Shown: positions 35,651-47,640, counted from the stretch's first letter. The stretch is 64,000 nt of DNA from Terfezia claveryi (GCA_015179025.1 WHUX01000144.1:1-64000), one strand, 5' to 3'. Translations and numbers: made by a program. The notes: generated from the sequence alone by a model not told the origin.

Positions 35651-36300
35651 TCATGCTATATCCAAGGTACTGCTGGAGTTGGTTTTGGGTAGTATAGTAA
35701 TCTACCTTCAACTTCAGTTAATATAGCATATGGGTCTTCATTAACATCCCAATCTTCTTCTGTCCTTCGTATAATCATAGCTGCAGTGATGACTCTTCCA
35801 AGTGTATTTTTGGTTTTGAGCATATTAATGTCAATCCTTGTCCTGCCTGTGGGCTGTATAGTGATTGCATTATCTTTGACATTCATAATTGCTTTATAAT
35901 CCCTCAGTGCAGGTTCACCAAAAATAACATCTCAGTCCTTTAGGTTGGCCACATAGAATGTCTTAGTTTCTTGGTATCCCTGTAGATTCACTGTGACTAT
36001 TACTATATTTGTCATTTGAGATCTGCTCCCTTTAATTGTAGTTTCTAGAGGCTTCTTGCTGATCTCTTTCAAGGGTATATTAAATAACTGGCAGTAATTT
36101 GCTGATATCAGGTCTCTACCTGATGTACATGGATCAAATAGTATATAAGCAATATGTCTATTAATTTTAATTTCAGCTGCATTAGAAGTTCTATGGCTTT
36201 CTGGCACTAAGAACTTCCTTGTATTATTTAAGTTTCTCATAACCTGGAGAGCAGCTGACTCCTGTTGTTTAATATTAATCTCCTGATAAGCTGTTTTCAC
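35651..36300 (-). pseudogene. Aspartic protease of element F
   Basis: The active-site region reads ILFDPCTSGRDLIS (about 36115-36156), the D-x-x-T-x-G variant of the retropepsin motif, also seen in G. TTIKGSRSQM and a FYVANLKD*DVIFGEPAL stretch follow, where TGA (about 35930) replaces a Trp kept in G (GWDMILGEPAL). The frame then continues to 35656. This protease subtype separates lineage two from C, D and E, which use D-x-G-A. Confidence 0.8.
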
Positions 36301-36550
36301 TTTCTGTAGGGGCCATGTAGTTTTAGGCCTAAAAGGCTAGTAAGGAGGGAATCTTCTGGCTCCTGGTCTAGATTCCATATATTGGTAAGCTGAAGATACT
36401 TTCCTATTAGGGCAGTCCCTAGAGCTGTGACTCTTCTGACCACAGTGATAGCAGGACCCTGTCCTTACAGCTTCTTCCCTTTTCTTCTCTTGTTCTGCAT
36501 AAGGTATATATTTAGTTTTATCCTTCCTAGTATTAGTGAAGTTGCCATAG
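36301..36550 (-). pseudogene. gag zinc-knuckle fragment of element F
   Basis: Minus strand CYHCGQKSHSSRDC at 36412-36453 is a CCHC nucleocapsid knuckle with basic flanks (EKKREEAVRTGS upstream). The frame has a TAG near 36340. The rest of gag is cut off at 36551 by the G' LTR. Confidence 0.8.
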
Positions 36551-37229
36551 TGTAATGGAGAACGTTATTTCATTACTTATATAATTGATTATATACTTTT
36601 GTATTTCCTATATTACTACTATGTTATGTAACTAAGACTCTCAGTTGAAGAACTAGCCTTCAACCATCTCCTATTGCTTTATAAGTATCCATAGCATGCG
36701 GAATCTACCATGGGAAGTTTCATGGTACTTGCCATATAAAGACACCCTCATTATGGCCGCATGACCTCTGTTTAAGGTGTATAACTCATTACTATAGCCA
36801 CATGACCATTGTATAAGGCGTGTGCCTCATTACTATGGCCATATAACCCCTTTTGTACAGCGCACTGCCCTCTGGTGTGCCACCCTTTATTGTATTTATT
36901 TCCTTAGTCATCAGATCTCAAAGGAGTATAAATAGGCACCTGGATTCCCTCTGGAATCCATAAGACAGACAAGAAGCAACAAGCAAGCACACAGAGCAAG
37001 CTAGCCTATATTCCGATCAGATCAAGATCATATAGCTTAGATAGCATAAATCATATAACTTAGATTATACCAGTTAATTACTGTTCCCTCCAGGAACGTC
37101 CTACATAGTAATCCCCCTACCCTTCTGAGGTCTTACCTCAGCAGAGCCGAAATACACAAACATCTATGCTTATGGATATAGATTGTATAAACGGTACAGA
37201 ATGAATACTATCAAGTTCTATTTATTACA
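36551..37229 (+). repeat. 5' LTR of element G'
   Basis: 679 bp (TGTAATGGAG...TTTATTACA), inserted in the gag of F. Near-identical in length to the LTRs at 37932-38610 and 46201-46879. It contains the three tandem units with GGCC(A/G)(C/T)(A/G)TGACC and a TATAAATAGG box (about 36927-36936). Confidence 0.85.
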
Positions 37230-37931
37230 TTTTTTTTAACTCACTTACCTAATCTTTACTCTTAAATCTAAGGTCTGATCAACCTTCGGATACTTTCATT
37301 ACACTCATGCAAGTGTATACAATTCGACACACAAGTGCACATATAAAATTGATATCATTATTCAACTAGCTAGCCAAACAAAAAAATCCAACAAATGAGA
37401 CATCAGACTCTCAACTGCAGTACATTAACAAAAGACTTAGAAGCAAGCTAAGCAGAGCTCTAACGGGCAGTAGTATCCCACATTAAACAATCCCACCCTC
37501 GTTCACAACACTTTTCCTAATAAGATTAACAACTCATCTTACACTCTTGGCAACCGCCATTATATCTGTACCTGTAAATCCATTACACCATTGACAAACT
37601 GGCCCCCTAGGTCTCAGGAATAATTAGTTTAAACAACTAAGCGTCACAATCCCAAAGCTCAAATCTCGCTGCCTCCACTGTAGCCATTTCCTCCAGGAAA
37701 GAATTACCTCCATCAGAACCTTCCTTAGGTCCAGTTATCTCTACCAATACCTCTACGCCCCCAATGTTTACCTCAATACACCAATCAGAAAACGTGACAC
37801 TCTTACCGAAAGAACTAGAACTAGATTCTAGACCAGTAGATGAAGAAAAACCAGGACCATAAGAAACATCAGGATCCTGACATCCAGCCTCACTAGCTGC
37901 ATGAGCTACCGAGCTAATGGAACCGTCAATC
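37230..37931 (+). other. Leader of G' with decayed reverse-strand ORF
   Basis: A copy of the G leader, starting TTTTTTTTAACTCACTTACC and truncated at 37931, where the LTR of G begins. On the minus strand it retains the G reverse ORF (about 37460-37931) with several stops, mostly at Trp or Gln codons. No sense-strand gene is seen. Confidence 0.75.
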
Positions 37932-38610
37932 TGTAATAGAGAACGTTATCTCATTACTTATATAATTGATTATATACTTTTGTATTTCCTATATTACTAC
38001 TATATTATGTAACTAAGCCTCTCAGTTGAAGGACTAGCCTTCTACCACCCCATACTGTTTTATAAGCGTCCATAGCACGCGGAATCTGCCATGGGAAGTT
38101 CCATGGCACTTGCCATATGAAGACACCCTCATTATGGCCGCGTGACCTCTGTTTAAAGGTGTGTGACTCATTATCATAGCCACATGACCATCGTTTAAGG
38201 CGTGTGACTCATTACGATGGCCATATGACCCCATTTGTACAGCGCATCACCTTCTGGTGTGCCACCCTTTATTGTATTTATTTCCTTAGTCATCAGATCT
38301 CAGAGGAGTATAAATAGGCCGCTGGATTCCCTCTGGAATCCACAGAAGACAAGAAGCAACCAAGCAAGCCTTCAGAGCAAGCAAGCCTATATTCCGATCA
38401 GATCAAGATCATATAGCTTAGATAGCACAAATCATATAAGATAGATTATACCAGTTAATTACTGTTCCCTTCGGGAACGTCCCACATAGTAATCTCCCTA
38501 CCCTTCTGAGGTCTTACCTCAGCAGAACCGAAATACACAAATGTCCGTGCCTATGGATATAGATTGTATAAACGGTACCGAATGAATACTGTCTAGTACC
38601 ATTTATTACA
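37932..38610 (+). repeat. 5' LTR of element G
   Basis: 679 bp, TGTAATAGAG...TTTATTACA. U3 holds three imperfect tandem units of about 40 bp (38127-38240; each with GCC-x-C/T-A/G-TGACC and GTGTGACTCATTA) and a TATAAATAGGC box (about 38308-38318). Confidence 0.9.
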
Positions 38611-38836
38611 TTTTTTTTAACTCACTTACCTAATCTTTACTCTTAAATCCAAGGCCTGATCAACCTTCGGATACTTTTATTACACTCACGCAAGTGTATA
38701 CAATTCGACACCTAAGTGCACATATAAAATCGATATCGTTATTCAACTAGCTAGCCAACAAAATCTAACAAATGAGACATCAGACTCTCAACTGCAGTAC
38801 ATCAATAAAAGACTTAGAAGCAAGCTAAGCAGAGCT

Positions 38837-39439
38837 CTAACGGGCAGTGGTATCCCACATTAAACAATCCCACCCTCGTTCACAACACTTTTCCCAATAA
38901 GATCGACAACTCATCTTGCACTCCTGGCAACCGCCATTACATCTGTACCTGTAAATCCAGTACACCATTGAAAAACTAGCCCCCCAGGTCCCAGGAATAA
39001 TTGGTCTAAACAACCAAGCATTACAATCCCAAGGCTCAAATCTCGCTGCCTCTACTGCAGCCATTTCCTCCAGAAAAGAATTACCTCCATCAGAACCTTC
39101 CTTAGGCCCAGACATCTCTACCAATATCTCTGCGCCCCCAACGTCTACCTCAACACACCAATCAGAAAACGTGACACTCTTGTCGGAAGAACTAGAACTA
39201 GATTCTAGACCAGTAGACAAAAAAAAACCAAGACTATAAGAAACATTAGGATCCTGACATCCAGCCTCACCAGCCTCGTGAGCCACTGAGCCAACAGAAC
39301 CGTCAGTCGAACGGAGATCATAAGGATCACCAGCCACCACACCATCAGCACAGAAAGGTGCCAAAGAAGAAAAGTAACTTGATGATCGTATCGCATAACC
39401 AGCTGCAATTGGTTGCGGACAAACGACGAAATCAGACAT
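38837..39439 (-). CDS. Reverse-strand 200-residue ORF in the leader of G
   Basis: An uninterrupted ORF antisense to the retrotransposon, from ATG 39437-39439 to a stop at 38837. Its ATG is separated from the sense gag ATG (39441) by one base. The protein has a Ser/Asp-rich middle (ESSSSSSDKSVTFSDW), an acidic region (EEMAAVEAARFEPWD) and a Cys/Trp-rich C-terminus (about nine Cys in the last 50 residues, including CNGGCQECKMSC). No family recognised and no signal peptide evident. It is stop-free although gag of the same element is broken. Function unknown; it could be fortuitous. Confidence 0.45.
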   Translation of the reverse strand: MSDFVVCPQPIAAGYAIRSSSYFSSLAPFCADGVVAGDPYDLRSTDGSVGSVAHEAGEAGCQDPNVSYSLGFFLSTGLESSSSSSDKSVTFSDWCVEVDVGGAEILVEMSGPKEGSDGGNSFLEEMAAVEAARFEPWDCNAWLFRPIIPGTWGASFSMVYWIYRYRCNGGCQECKMSCRSYWEKCCERGWDCLMWDTTAR

Positions 39440-39440
39440 A

Positions 39441-41354
39441 ATGGCGTCTGAACTTAGTAAGAAGACTAAGAGGTCGAGACGGTTAACTATATTACCCGAA
39501 GATATTTAGAAATTAGTTGAAGAAACTCCCAGAAAAACCAGATTTATAATTCCTAATACAGAAGGGGAAATAAATCTGCCTATTGATATAGAAATAGGAG
39601 AACCAAGTGGAGCAGGAACCAAACTATATTTTAGTATTGCTTTACCTCTCGCACCAGAAGAATTTTGGAACAGACATCTTCCAACAATTGAGGAGATTTT
39701 GAAATATACTCGCTCAATGGGACATGCCCAACAGTATCATCCTGATGATACTCGACTCTTAATGGAAGCCGTAGCAAAACACTACTTATGGCTAACACCT
39801 TACCCATTCAAAGAAGAAGACTTAGAAATGAACGCATTTTTAAGGAAAGAATTAAGGAAACCTGTTGTTCCACTTTTAAGGAAACCGAATTGGGTAATAA
39901 ATAACTGGGAAGAAATAATGGCATTTATGATGAGCGGCACTCATCTAGAAGAATTAGCATATACCACGGAGGATTTTTTCAATCCTAGCAAAGGACTTCC
40001 AGGAGCGTTTCTGAGAACACCTAAAGATCAATCGAAAGGCAAAGGTCGAGCACCTGAGACACCAGAGAGGAGGACTGGGTTAGCCAAATAACCAGACGAC
40101 AAAGACCAACCACCAGAAGATATAGAATTACCAGAAGACGATGATGATCTGGAAACAGGACCAGATCTACAGAAGCAGAAAACACAAGGAGGAGGACGAG
40201 ACCCCGATGATAGCGGAGATGATAGCTCGGACTCTGATAAGGCATCGTCAGTTGCAAGTCAAACTCTTAAAAGAAAACCCAAACGAGAAAAATCGGTTGA
40301 ACACCAGCAATGGGAATCTACAACAGGAATGGTTACAATGGGTAACCATGAAGCAACGAATGCTTTAAAAGGAATAAAGATTGATATGCCAGAAAAATTA
40401 AGAGGAGAAGACAAAAAATGGCAAGACTCATAATATTTTGACTCTTGGGCCACAGCAATGCAACGTTGGTTTGTTCTCAAAAGAATAGATTTAGAAGGCG
40501 CTTCCCCTCTGGAAATTGTTGGATTCAGAATGGAAGGAGCGCACTCACTACTTATAATCAATTCCTAAGAGAAAAAGGAAAGAATGTAACATTCTTTGGT
40601 TTCATACTAGCGCTAAGGGATTTTCTGATACCCTCTACTAGTAAGGACATTTTGTGGAAACGATGGGAGACAGCCACACCATACAAGGATGGACGTCACA
40701 TGGGAATCAAACAGTTTGCCAACTGGCTTACTGAAATGCAAATCAAATTGATTGACAAGGATGGCAAACAATCAATATCGCAGGAAGTAAAAAGAAGAAA
40801 GTTTCTTAATCACCTGCCGCCATACATGTCAGCTACATTAATTCCTTTAATCAAAGAAGAATGGTCATATAATCAGCTCGTACATCAAGCGGAGTCATAT
40901 GAAGCTTCCAAGAAGGATATTCCCCACCATCCACAACAAATACATCCGATGACAACATCCTCGGAATGAAAATCGAAGTCACGGTCCACGCAGGGACCAG
41001 AATCAATGACAAAAAACAGGGTTTAATCCTAGCAGCAATCCCAACACCAAACCCAACACAGAAAATCGGAAGGACTCAGATTGGGACACCATCACAAAAA
41101 AATTGGATCAGAAGACGAAGATGCAATTAATTAAAGACAAGAAATGTCTATGGTGTTGGAACCCTGGACACTCCTACAAGGACTGTAGGAAACGAAAAAA
41201 TAAGGTACCCATGCATACAGCCGCACAAGATTTAGCTATGCCGATAGCCACCAAGGATAAAAACAACAAGGATAAAATCAAGGAACGACCCTTGTCAAGA
41301 CAGGTACCAGATTTTAGCAAGGTATTCGTTAAAGCTAACGAACACCCGCACTAG
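39441..41354 (+). pseudogene. gag of element G
   Basis: Starts at ATG 39441 (ASELSKKTKRSRR). It continues through an acidic, Pro/Asp-rich linker (about 40100-40240), a gag core (WATAMQRWF near 40450; FLNHLPPYMSATLIP near 40800) and a CCHC knuckle CLWCWNPGHSYKDC (41145-41186), ending KANEHPH at 41354. Stops at 39508, 40088, 40429 and 40966, plus frame changes, disable it. Confidence 0.85.
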
Positions 41355-43315
41355 CTTTAATTGATCTCCAAACGAAGGGAGGAGACTTAATCAATTCTCA
41401 ATTTGTACACCTTACAAAATACCGACTAGAAGTATCGAGAAGAAATCATTAAGTACTGCAATTAAAGGCTCAAAAGGAATGATAGACAAAGCTTGTACTA
41501 TCAAACTTGATTGGATAGGTTATGTAGAAGAAGAACGTTCTATGTAGCTCATTTGACTGGATGGGACATGATACTAGGAGAACCTGCTCTCAGCAAAGTG
41601 CGAGCAATAATTCCTGCCCATCAGGAACCAGTTACTATCCAACCGGAAAACATTCCACGATTCCAGCTAAGTGTATGGAAGGGATCTAGAACCATGGCGA
41701 ATGGTATAAGATCAGCGTATACACAGGTCAGCTGCGAATCAGTCACAGATTATAGTGAACCGATAATTGGGAAAATATTAGTGACGCAGACGAAACCGAT
41801 TCAGAAAGAGAACTCGTGACAGCTGTTTCTACGGTACAGAAACAATTCAACCCTGTAACGGAGTTTCCCTTATTATTTCCCAAGACAATTCCACGGGAAT
41901 TACCTCCACTAAGAAAAATTAATCACTCTATCAAACCAAAAGCAGGAGCTACTTGGATACCAAAATGGCGACCCTCAGGACATCGATTTAGACAACAAAT
42001 CCATGACAAATTAGTTGAAGAAGAAGCATCAGGTCGCATATATAGAGTAGAAAATGACACAAATGCTGTAGTCATGTTCACTATCCCTAAACGAGATAAA
42101 CCGGAAGAAGCCCGACATGTCAATGACTGTCGAGACTGCAATTTAGCCGTCGAACCGGACCACACCCCATTGCCAGATATTAATGAAGCAATTGAACTAG
42201 TAGCGGAGAATCCCATTTGGACTAAGGTCGACTTAGCTGACGGATTTTTAATATCAGGAACGATGAAGAATCTGAGCAACACTCTACCTTTTTATGTCAC
42301 ATGGGATATTTCAGAAGTAGAGTTATGCAACAAGGGGATCGTAACGCACCTGCTACCATGGTTCGCATTATGCATGAAATTTTTAAGGACATGGTCTATA
42401 AAAATTTAATCATCTATATGATGATATTATTATATTCTCTAAAACGTATGAAGAACATGTAGAATTATTGAAGAAAGTACTTCAACGTCTACAGGATGAG
42501 AAATTTTATCTCAAAGAAAGCAAATGCCAGTTCTTTACTCCAAGATTGGAAATCTTAGGACACGTTTTGACATCAGATGGATTACATGTAGACCCGAAGA
42601 AGAGGACTACTATATTAACATTTCCAACTCCTACAAGAAAAAAGGATCTTAGAGGATTCCTTGGAATCGTTAATTATCTCAGCAGATTTATTCCTGACTT
42701 GGCATCGTATGCAGCACCCTGTCAGAACTGCAAGGAGAAACAAAGAAATGGGAATGGACAGATACTCATAACGCAGCGTTTGAAAAACTCAAGGAACTCG
42801 TGAATTCCCCACATGTTTTAAAACCCTGGAATAATGAATCTACTGAACCCAAATATTTAGTCTGTAATGCTAGTGATGTAGGACTAGGATCTTGGATAGG
42901 TCAAGGACCGTTGACGCACATCAGACCATCATGCTTCCACTCTAGAAAATTTAATCCAGCACAACTCAATTATCCTACCTTTCAAAAGGAATTATTAGTG
43001 ATTATTGACTCATTAAAATTTTTTGAAGCACAATTGAGAGGTCACAATTCACTATCCTTACGACCACAAACCATTAGTAACCTTCCATACTCAAACGCCT
43101 GCAAGTCAAAAATTGAGGCGATGGCAAGATTACCTAATGGAATTTGATACAGACATACAGCATACCGCAGGAAAGGAAAATTTGATAGCAGACGCTCTAT
43201 CAAGAAAGCATAAATACTTGGACACTCCACCACCGAGGACGATTATATCTCCAACAGCATCGATCCTCCTAACCATACCTACAACCGCAACATCTCTACC
43301 AACGCTTTAAGAACT
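41355..43315 (+). pseudogene. Protease, RT and RNase H of element G
   Basis: The protease begins near the gag end with LIDLQTKGGDLI (41359-41394), the D-x-x-T-x-G type, then FYVAHLTGWDMILGEPAL. RT spans 41816-42803: WRPSGHRFR, IPKRDKPEEARHVNDCR, DLADGFL, catalytic YDDI (about 42417-42428), LGHVLTSDGLHVDP, FLGIVNYLSRFIP. RNase H spans 42800-43310 with VCNASDVGLGSW and a HTAGKENLIADALSR end. Frame switches occur near 42410, 42740 and 43040. Confidence 0.9.
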
Positions 43316-43639
43316 TTCCACTCACCAGAAACCTCTACTCAGAACAATATGGTTTCTCGCGGAGCTATCAATTTCAAGCATGTCGACTGCGACTTCAACA
43401 AATGTCGTGAAGAGCCGAAGAACTTGGACACCATATCTTCTGTCCATACTTCGAGGCATCCCAGACGAAGAAAGCGAATATGATATGATGAAGGAAGAAG
43501 AGTCCTCAGACGACGAGACTCTATCACTATACCGGAAGAAGTTTTCAGCGGGTATGATCGTGTACCCAATATAAACAAGAACAAACCCTTAACAGTTCTT
43601 GGACTAAGATATAGGCCTCCATCTTCTGAAAACGCACAA

Positions 43640-44460
43640 CAAAATACCCTCGCTCCTGAAGAAGCGAAAGAAATTGCTATCGACCTGGCTCATAGCAATT
43701 GGCAACAACACAAAAGGATGCACTGGTCCTTTTGCCGTGATTTTTACTGTCCAGTTCATGGCAGCTCCCACGCCATGAACAACGCATGTTCACTGTCGAA
43801 ACATGTGCAATTTGCAACCACCACGGACATGGCAGTTTGAACTGTGACCTGACAGCCTCAGTTCTTAAGAAGGAGAAGGAATTCCTTACACTCGTATTGC
43901 GCATATCCTAGCCGCAAATGAGCCTCAAAAGGAACTAGCACCAGTACAACAAACGCCAGCTTATCCACCTCCACCAGCTCTCAGCCGTGAAGAAGCTATC
44001 CAGGAAATCGGAGAATGGGCAAAAAGATGGATTGCCAACAAGCCGACACAACCCACTCTCCAACCCAGCATTCAGTTCAGTAACCCTACCGAACAGATGA
44101 CCAACGACAAATGGAACAGGAGATCATGAATACTCCTGTTGCCCACAACAACCATGGAATGCACCTCAACAACCAGCTGCAACTGCTAGCAGCAGTAACG
44201 CAATTCCAATCAACACCGCCGCCGTCACCACTCGTTCTAAAAAGCGAGTAGCCATTGACGAAGATCTACCCTCTTTCGTTCAAGACACCAAGACCTCCAG
44301 ACAGCATTGTGATTTCTGTAAGTTCTCAGAATATAATGCTTCTACATGCAAGGAGAAGAAACCCACATCAATGACTTCAACACAAGGATCGAACCGACCC
44401 TCAACAAGCTCATTGAAGAGAAGCACATAGCGACGGATGGGAAGATGACAAGGACTACTT
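43640..44460 (+). pseudogene. CCHC-containing insert between RNase H and integrase of G
   Basis: Three cysteine/histidine motifs lie in this interval: HWSFCRDFYCPVH (about 43722-43760), CAICNHHGHGSLNC (about 43804-43845, a complete CCHC knuckle) and CDFCKFSEYNASTC (about 44308-44349, His replaced by Tyr). A Pro/Gln/Thr-rich spacer with a TRSKKRVAIDEDLPSFVQD block joins the last two. Position and content parallel the knuckle array of F at 26500-26965. Confidence 0.65.
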
Positions 44461-46172
44461 CATTACACACTGGCTTGACCAAGGTACAGGTATGAAAGCC
44501 GCATATCAATCATGTATGAGAGTATGTCCTATCTGGAAGAACTATTATGATACCTTTGTGAATCATAAGGATCATAGAAGAAAAGACGGATTTTTGTATG
44601 TCAAGAACCGACAAGGACAATGGAGACTAGTCTTGCCCTCTACCTTTAACATCGAAGGTAAGAACTATCTCGAATTGGTTATTAAAGACGCACATGAAGC
44701 AACGCTCATGGTGGCATTGAAAAAACATGAAATATCTTACTGACCATATGATTGCTAGTCCTTTGCAGAACCAACTAAGGACTATATCAGAAGTTGTGAT
44801 ACTTGTCAACGGACAAAGTATTCCAACAAGGCGCCACTTGGACTCGTAACCCCATTACATGTACAAGCAGGCCATGGACTGACATATCGATGGATTTTCT
44901 TAAAGTAGCACCTGTGTTTACTAAGTGTTCAATTTTGTACCCGAATATTCCTGTTGAAGAAGATCATGTAGTTTGTATTTCATGACTTTGGACGATTGTC
45001 GATAGACAATCAGGATTCAAGTTTCTTATTCCTGTCTCAGATAATTTCACAGCAGAACAATGTACTGCTACCTTTGATACTCATGTAGTCCCGACTATGG
45101 GATACCCTTTCTGTATTGTTTTTGACCGCGACACTCTTTTTATGTCAACGCACTTTCAAGATTGGGCTAGGAATAAAGGAATCAAGTTGGAACCGTCCAC
45201 CGCATATCATCCACGTGCAGACGGACAATCGGAAATTGTGAACAAAGAAATTCTACAAGTAGCAAGAGCCTATAAAATCGAAGGATTTGATTGGCTACAG
45301 AAACTACCAGAGATACAGTTGAAACTTAACTCTAGGTATAATGCCGCTAGACAGAATAGTCCCTTTTCCACACTATTTGGATTTAATGCACATCTTGGCG
45401 TATCGATACTTCCATACCCCATTAATGTATATGTACCCGTAAATGAATGTCATGAGGTAACGTCTAAAAACCTATATGACGCCAAAAAGACTCAAGCATC
45501 TCAAGCGAACAAACGACTACCTAATACAGCCAAATTTTCAGTCGGACAACAAGTTATGCTTTCCTCAGAAAATATCAACCTATCGAATGTCTCACCCAAG
45601 CTCAAACCAAAATGGCTAGGCCCATTTCCCATTATTTCTAGTAATCAGAAACGTAATAACTATAGCCTAGACCTATCCAGTCAACCTGACCTCTACCTCA
45701 TATACAATACTTTTCATATCAGCAAACTTAAACCCTACTATAAAAACGATCCTACCCAGTTCCCTATAGACAAACTCAGGAACCAGGACCAATTCAAGAG
45801 GATCGTTATGAAGTTGAAAAGGTATTAGAATTCAGAACAGCTCCTCAAACTGGAGAAAGACAATATAAGGTCAAATGGCTAGGATACACTCCTAAATATG
45901 ATTCCTGGGTAAACGCCAAGGATATCACCACCGAAATTCTTCAAGACTTCTGGACGACCGGAAGCATGGAAGATACATTCAAGAGACGTCGAAGGACTAA
46001 AGGAAAACAAGGACCACGAACCAGAGATGAGACCCGAGCTCTCATCCAACAAGAACGAGATAGAATTATGAGTCAAGGAAACACTAAGGATATTCACGTT
46101 AATGCTAATGTATTAACAATGCATCAAATCTTAGGACGTATGGAAACCAATATGGCAGAGCGAAGGAAGTAA
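44461..46172 (+). pseudogene. Integrase and chromodomain of element G
   Basis: Zinc finger CDTCQRTKYSNK (about 44796-44831), first Asp in ISMDFL (about 44886-44903), an enlarged loop (KCSILYPNIPVEEDHVVC), the VDRQSGFKFL strand, second Asp in VFDRDTLF, Glu in DGQSEIVNK (about 45218-45244), GPF motif near 45616, then a chromodomain at about 45808-45960 (RYEVEKVLEFR, KVKWLGYTPKYDSW) and a basic tail ending at 46172. A 243-codon block (45097-45828) is intact. A TGA at 44984 and a frame change near 45828 break it. Confidence 0.9.
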
Positions 46173-46200
46173 GGATAGGAAATCCTTCTATGTGGGGAAG

Positions 46201-46879
46201 TGTTATGGAGAACGTTATCTCATTGCTTATATAATTGATTATATACTTTTGTATTTCCTATATTACTACTATGTTATGTAACTAAGCCTCTCGGTTGAAG
46301 GACTAGCCTTCTACCACCCCATACTGTTTTTTAAGTGTCCATAGCACGCGGAATCTACCATGGGAAGTTCCATGGCACTTGCCATATGAAGACACCCTCA
46401 TTATGGCCGCGTGACCTCTGTTTAAAGGTGTGTGACTCATTATCATGGCCACATGACCATCGTTTAAGGCGTGTGACTCATTACCATGGCCACATGACCC
46501 CTTTTGTACAGCGCATTACCTTCTGGTGTGCCACCCTTTATTGTATTTATTTCCTTAGTCATCAGATTACAGAGGAGTATAAATAGGCCGCTGGATTCCC
46601 TCTGGAATCCACAGAAGACAAGAAGCAACCAAGTAAGCCTTCAGAGCAAGCAAGCCTATATTCCAATCAGATCAAGATCATATAGCTTAGATAGCACAAA
46701 TCATATAAGATAGATTACACCAGTTAATTACTGTTCCCTTCGGGAACATCCCACATAGTAATCTCCCTACCCTTCTGAGGTCTTACCTCAGCAGAACCGA
46801 AATACACAAACGTCCGTGCCTACGGATATAGATTGTATAAACGGTACCGAATGAATACTGTCTAGTATCATTCATTACA
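46201..46879 (+). repeat. 3' LTR of element G
   Basis: 679 bp (TGTTATGGAG...CATTCATTACA), preceded by the purine run GTGGGGAAG. Same tandem units and TATAAATAGG box as the other two copies. Confidence 0.9.
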
Positions 46880-47433
46880 TCTAGTGAGTAACAAAGGATA
46901 TGGTATAATATCTGTTAGGCAATAGAAGTGATACTAGAGAGGGCAGTGTGGGTACAGAATAGATCCGTAGCAAATAGTAGATAGTAATATGCAGAGTTGG
47001 ATGAGAATATGCCAATAGAGCTTTCATGCCTATGTCGTATGAGAGCGGCCAGATCTCGCCTTATAGCAAATTTATTCTTGTAATGGAAATGCTTGTAAGG
47101 AAGTTCTACTATAACCTAATAGTTTTATCTTAAAATTGCAAATACCAAAAAAGGATATATTAGCCATGTAATGCAATGCTGAGCTCAGATTCTAGTACTT
47201 TGCGGACTTGCTTTATATGTTTTCGCATCCCACTAACTTGAAGAGTCATAAAATTGTAGGGTAGAAGAGTTTTTTTTTATAATACACAGTCAGCTTAATG
47301 TTAATGTAGATGCTTTCTCATAGAACTTCTCTCAACTTCAATTGTTCTAGATTAGCCATGATCATTACAAAACAAAACGTCAATACTGCAGTGATAGTCT
47401 CATTGTTTCTGTTGTTAAATTGTATTCTTTAGA
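46880..47433. other. Unassigned spacer right of G
   Basis: No gene or repeat recognised. The sequence does not continue the gag of F, which would be expected if G' were a simple insertion there, so a rearrangement boundary lies at 46879/46880. It may be host sequence. Confidence 0.5.
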
Positions 47434-47640
47434 TTAAAGGTTACTTACAACCTCTTGTCTCTTTCTGTCTTGTATATAATAAAGGCCCATTATTCCTAGT
47501 CTGGCTGCCAACCAGACTACATTATTCCCTCCCAAATCCTTCACCATCGTTGCTCTACGTTCTTTGGATTGATACCGTATTCCTAGGCCGAGCAAAAGTG
47601 CTGGGAGTAGAAGAGGTACATGGTATATATTTCCTTCCAT
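47434..47640 (-). CDS. Small hypothetical hydrophobic protein, possible host gene
   Basis: ATG at 47638-47640 opens a 68-codon frame with a hydrophobic start (YHVPLLLPALLLGLGIRY), a basic segment (SKERRATMVKD) and a second hydrophobic stretch (VVWLAARLGIMGLYY). The codons GAGGTT are followed by GTAAGT (about 47447-47452), a good 5' splice site; use of CTGCAG at about 47389-47394 would give only one more residue before a stop. No transposon motif. It looks like a short two-helix membrane protein. LINE-1 sits 66 bp upstream. Family not recognised. Confidence 0.45.
   Translation of the reverse strand: MEGNIYHVPLLLPALLLGLGIRYQSKERRATMVKDLGGNNVVWLAARLGIMGLYYIQDRKRQEVVSNL

Larger units (their letters stand above)
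37932..46879 (+). mobile_element. Lineage-two Ty3/gypsy chromovirus G
   Basis: LTRs of equal length (679 bp) bracket leader, gag, protease, RT, RNase H, a CCHC-containing insert, integrase and chromodomain. Flanking pentamers differ (CAATC before, TCTAG after), so there is no target duplication. Together with the extra upstream LTR plus leader (36551-37931) this implies nested insertion followed by LTR recombination. Frames are broken by stops and small shifts. Confidence 0.9.
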
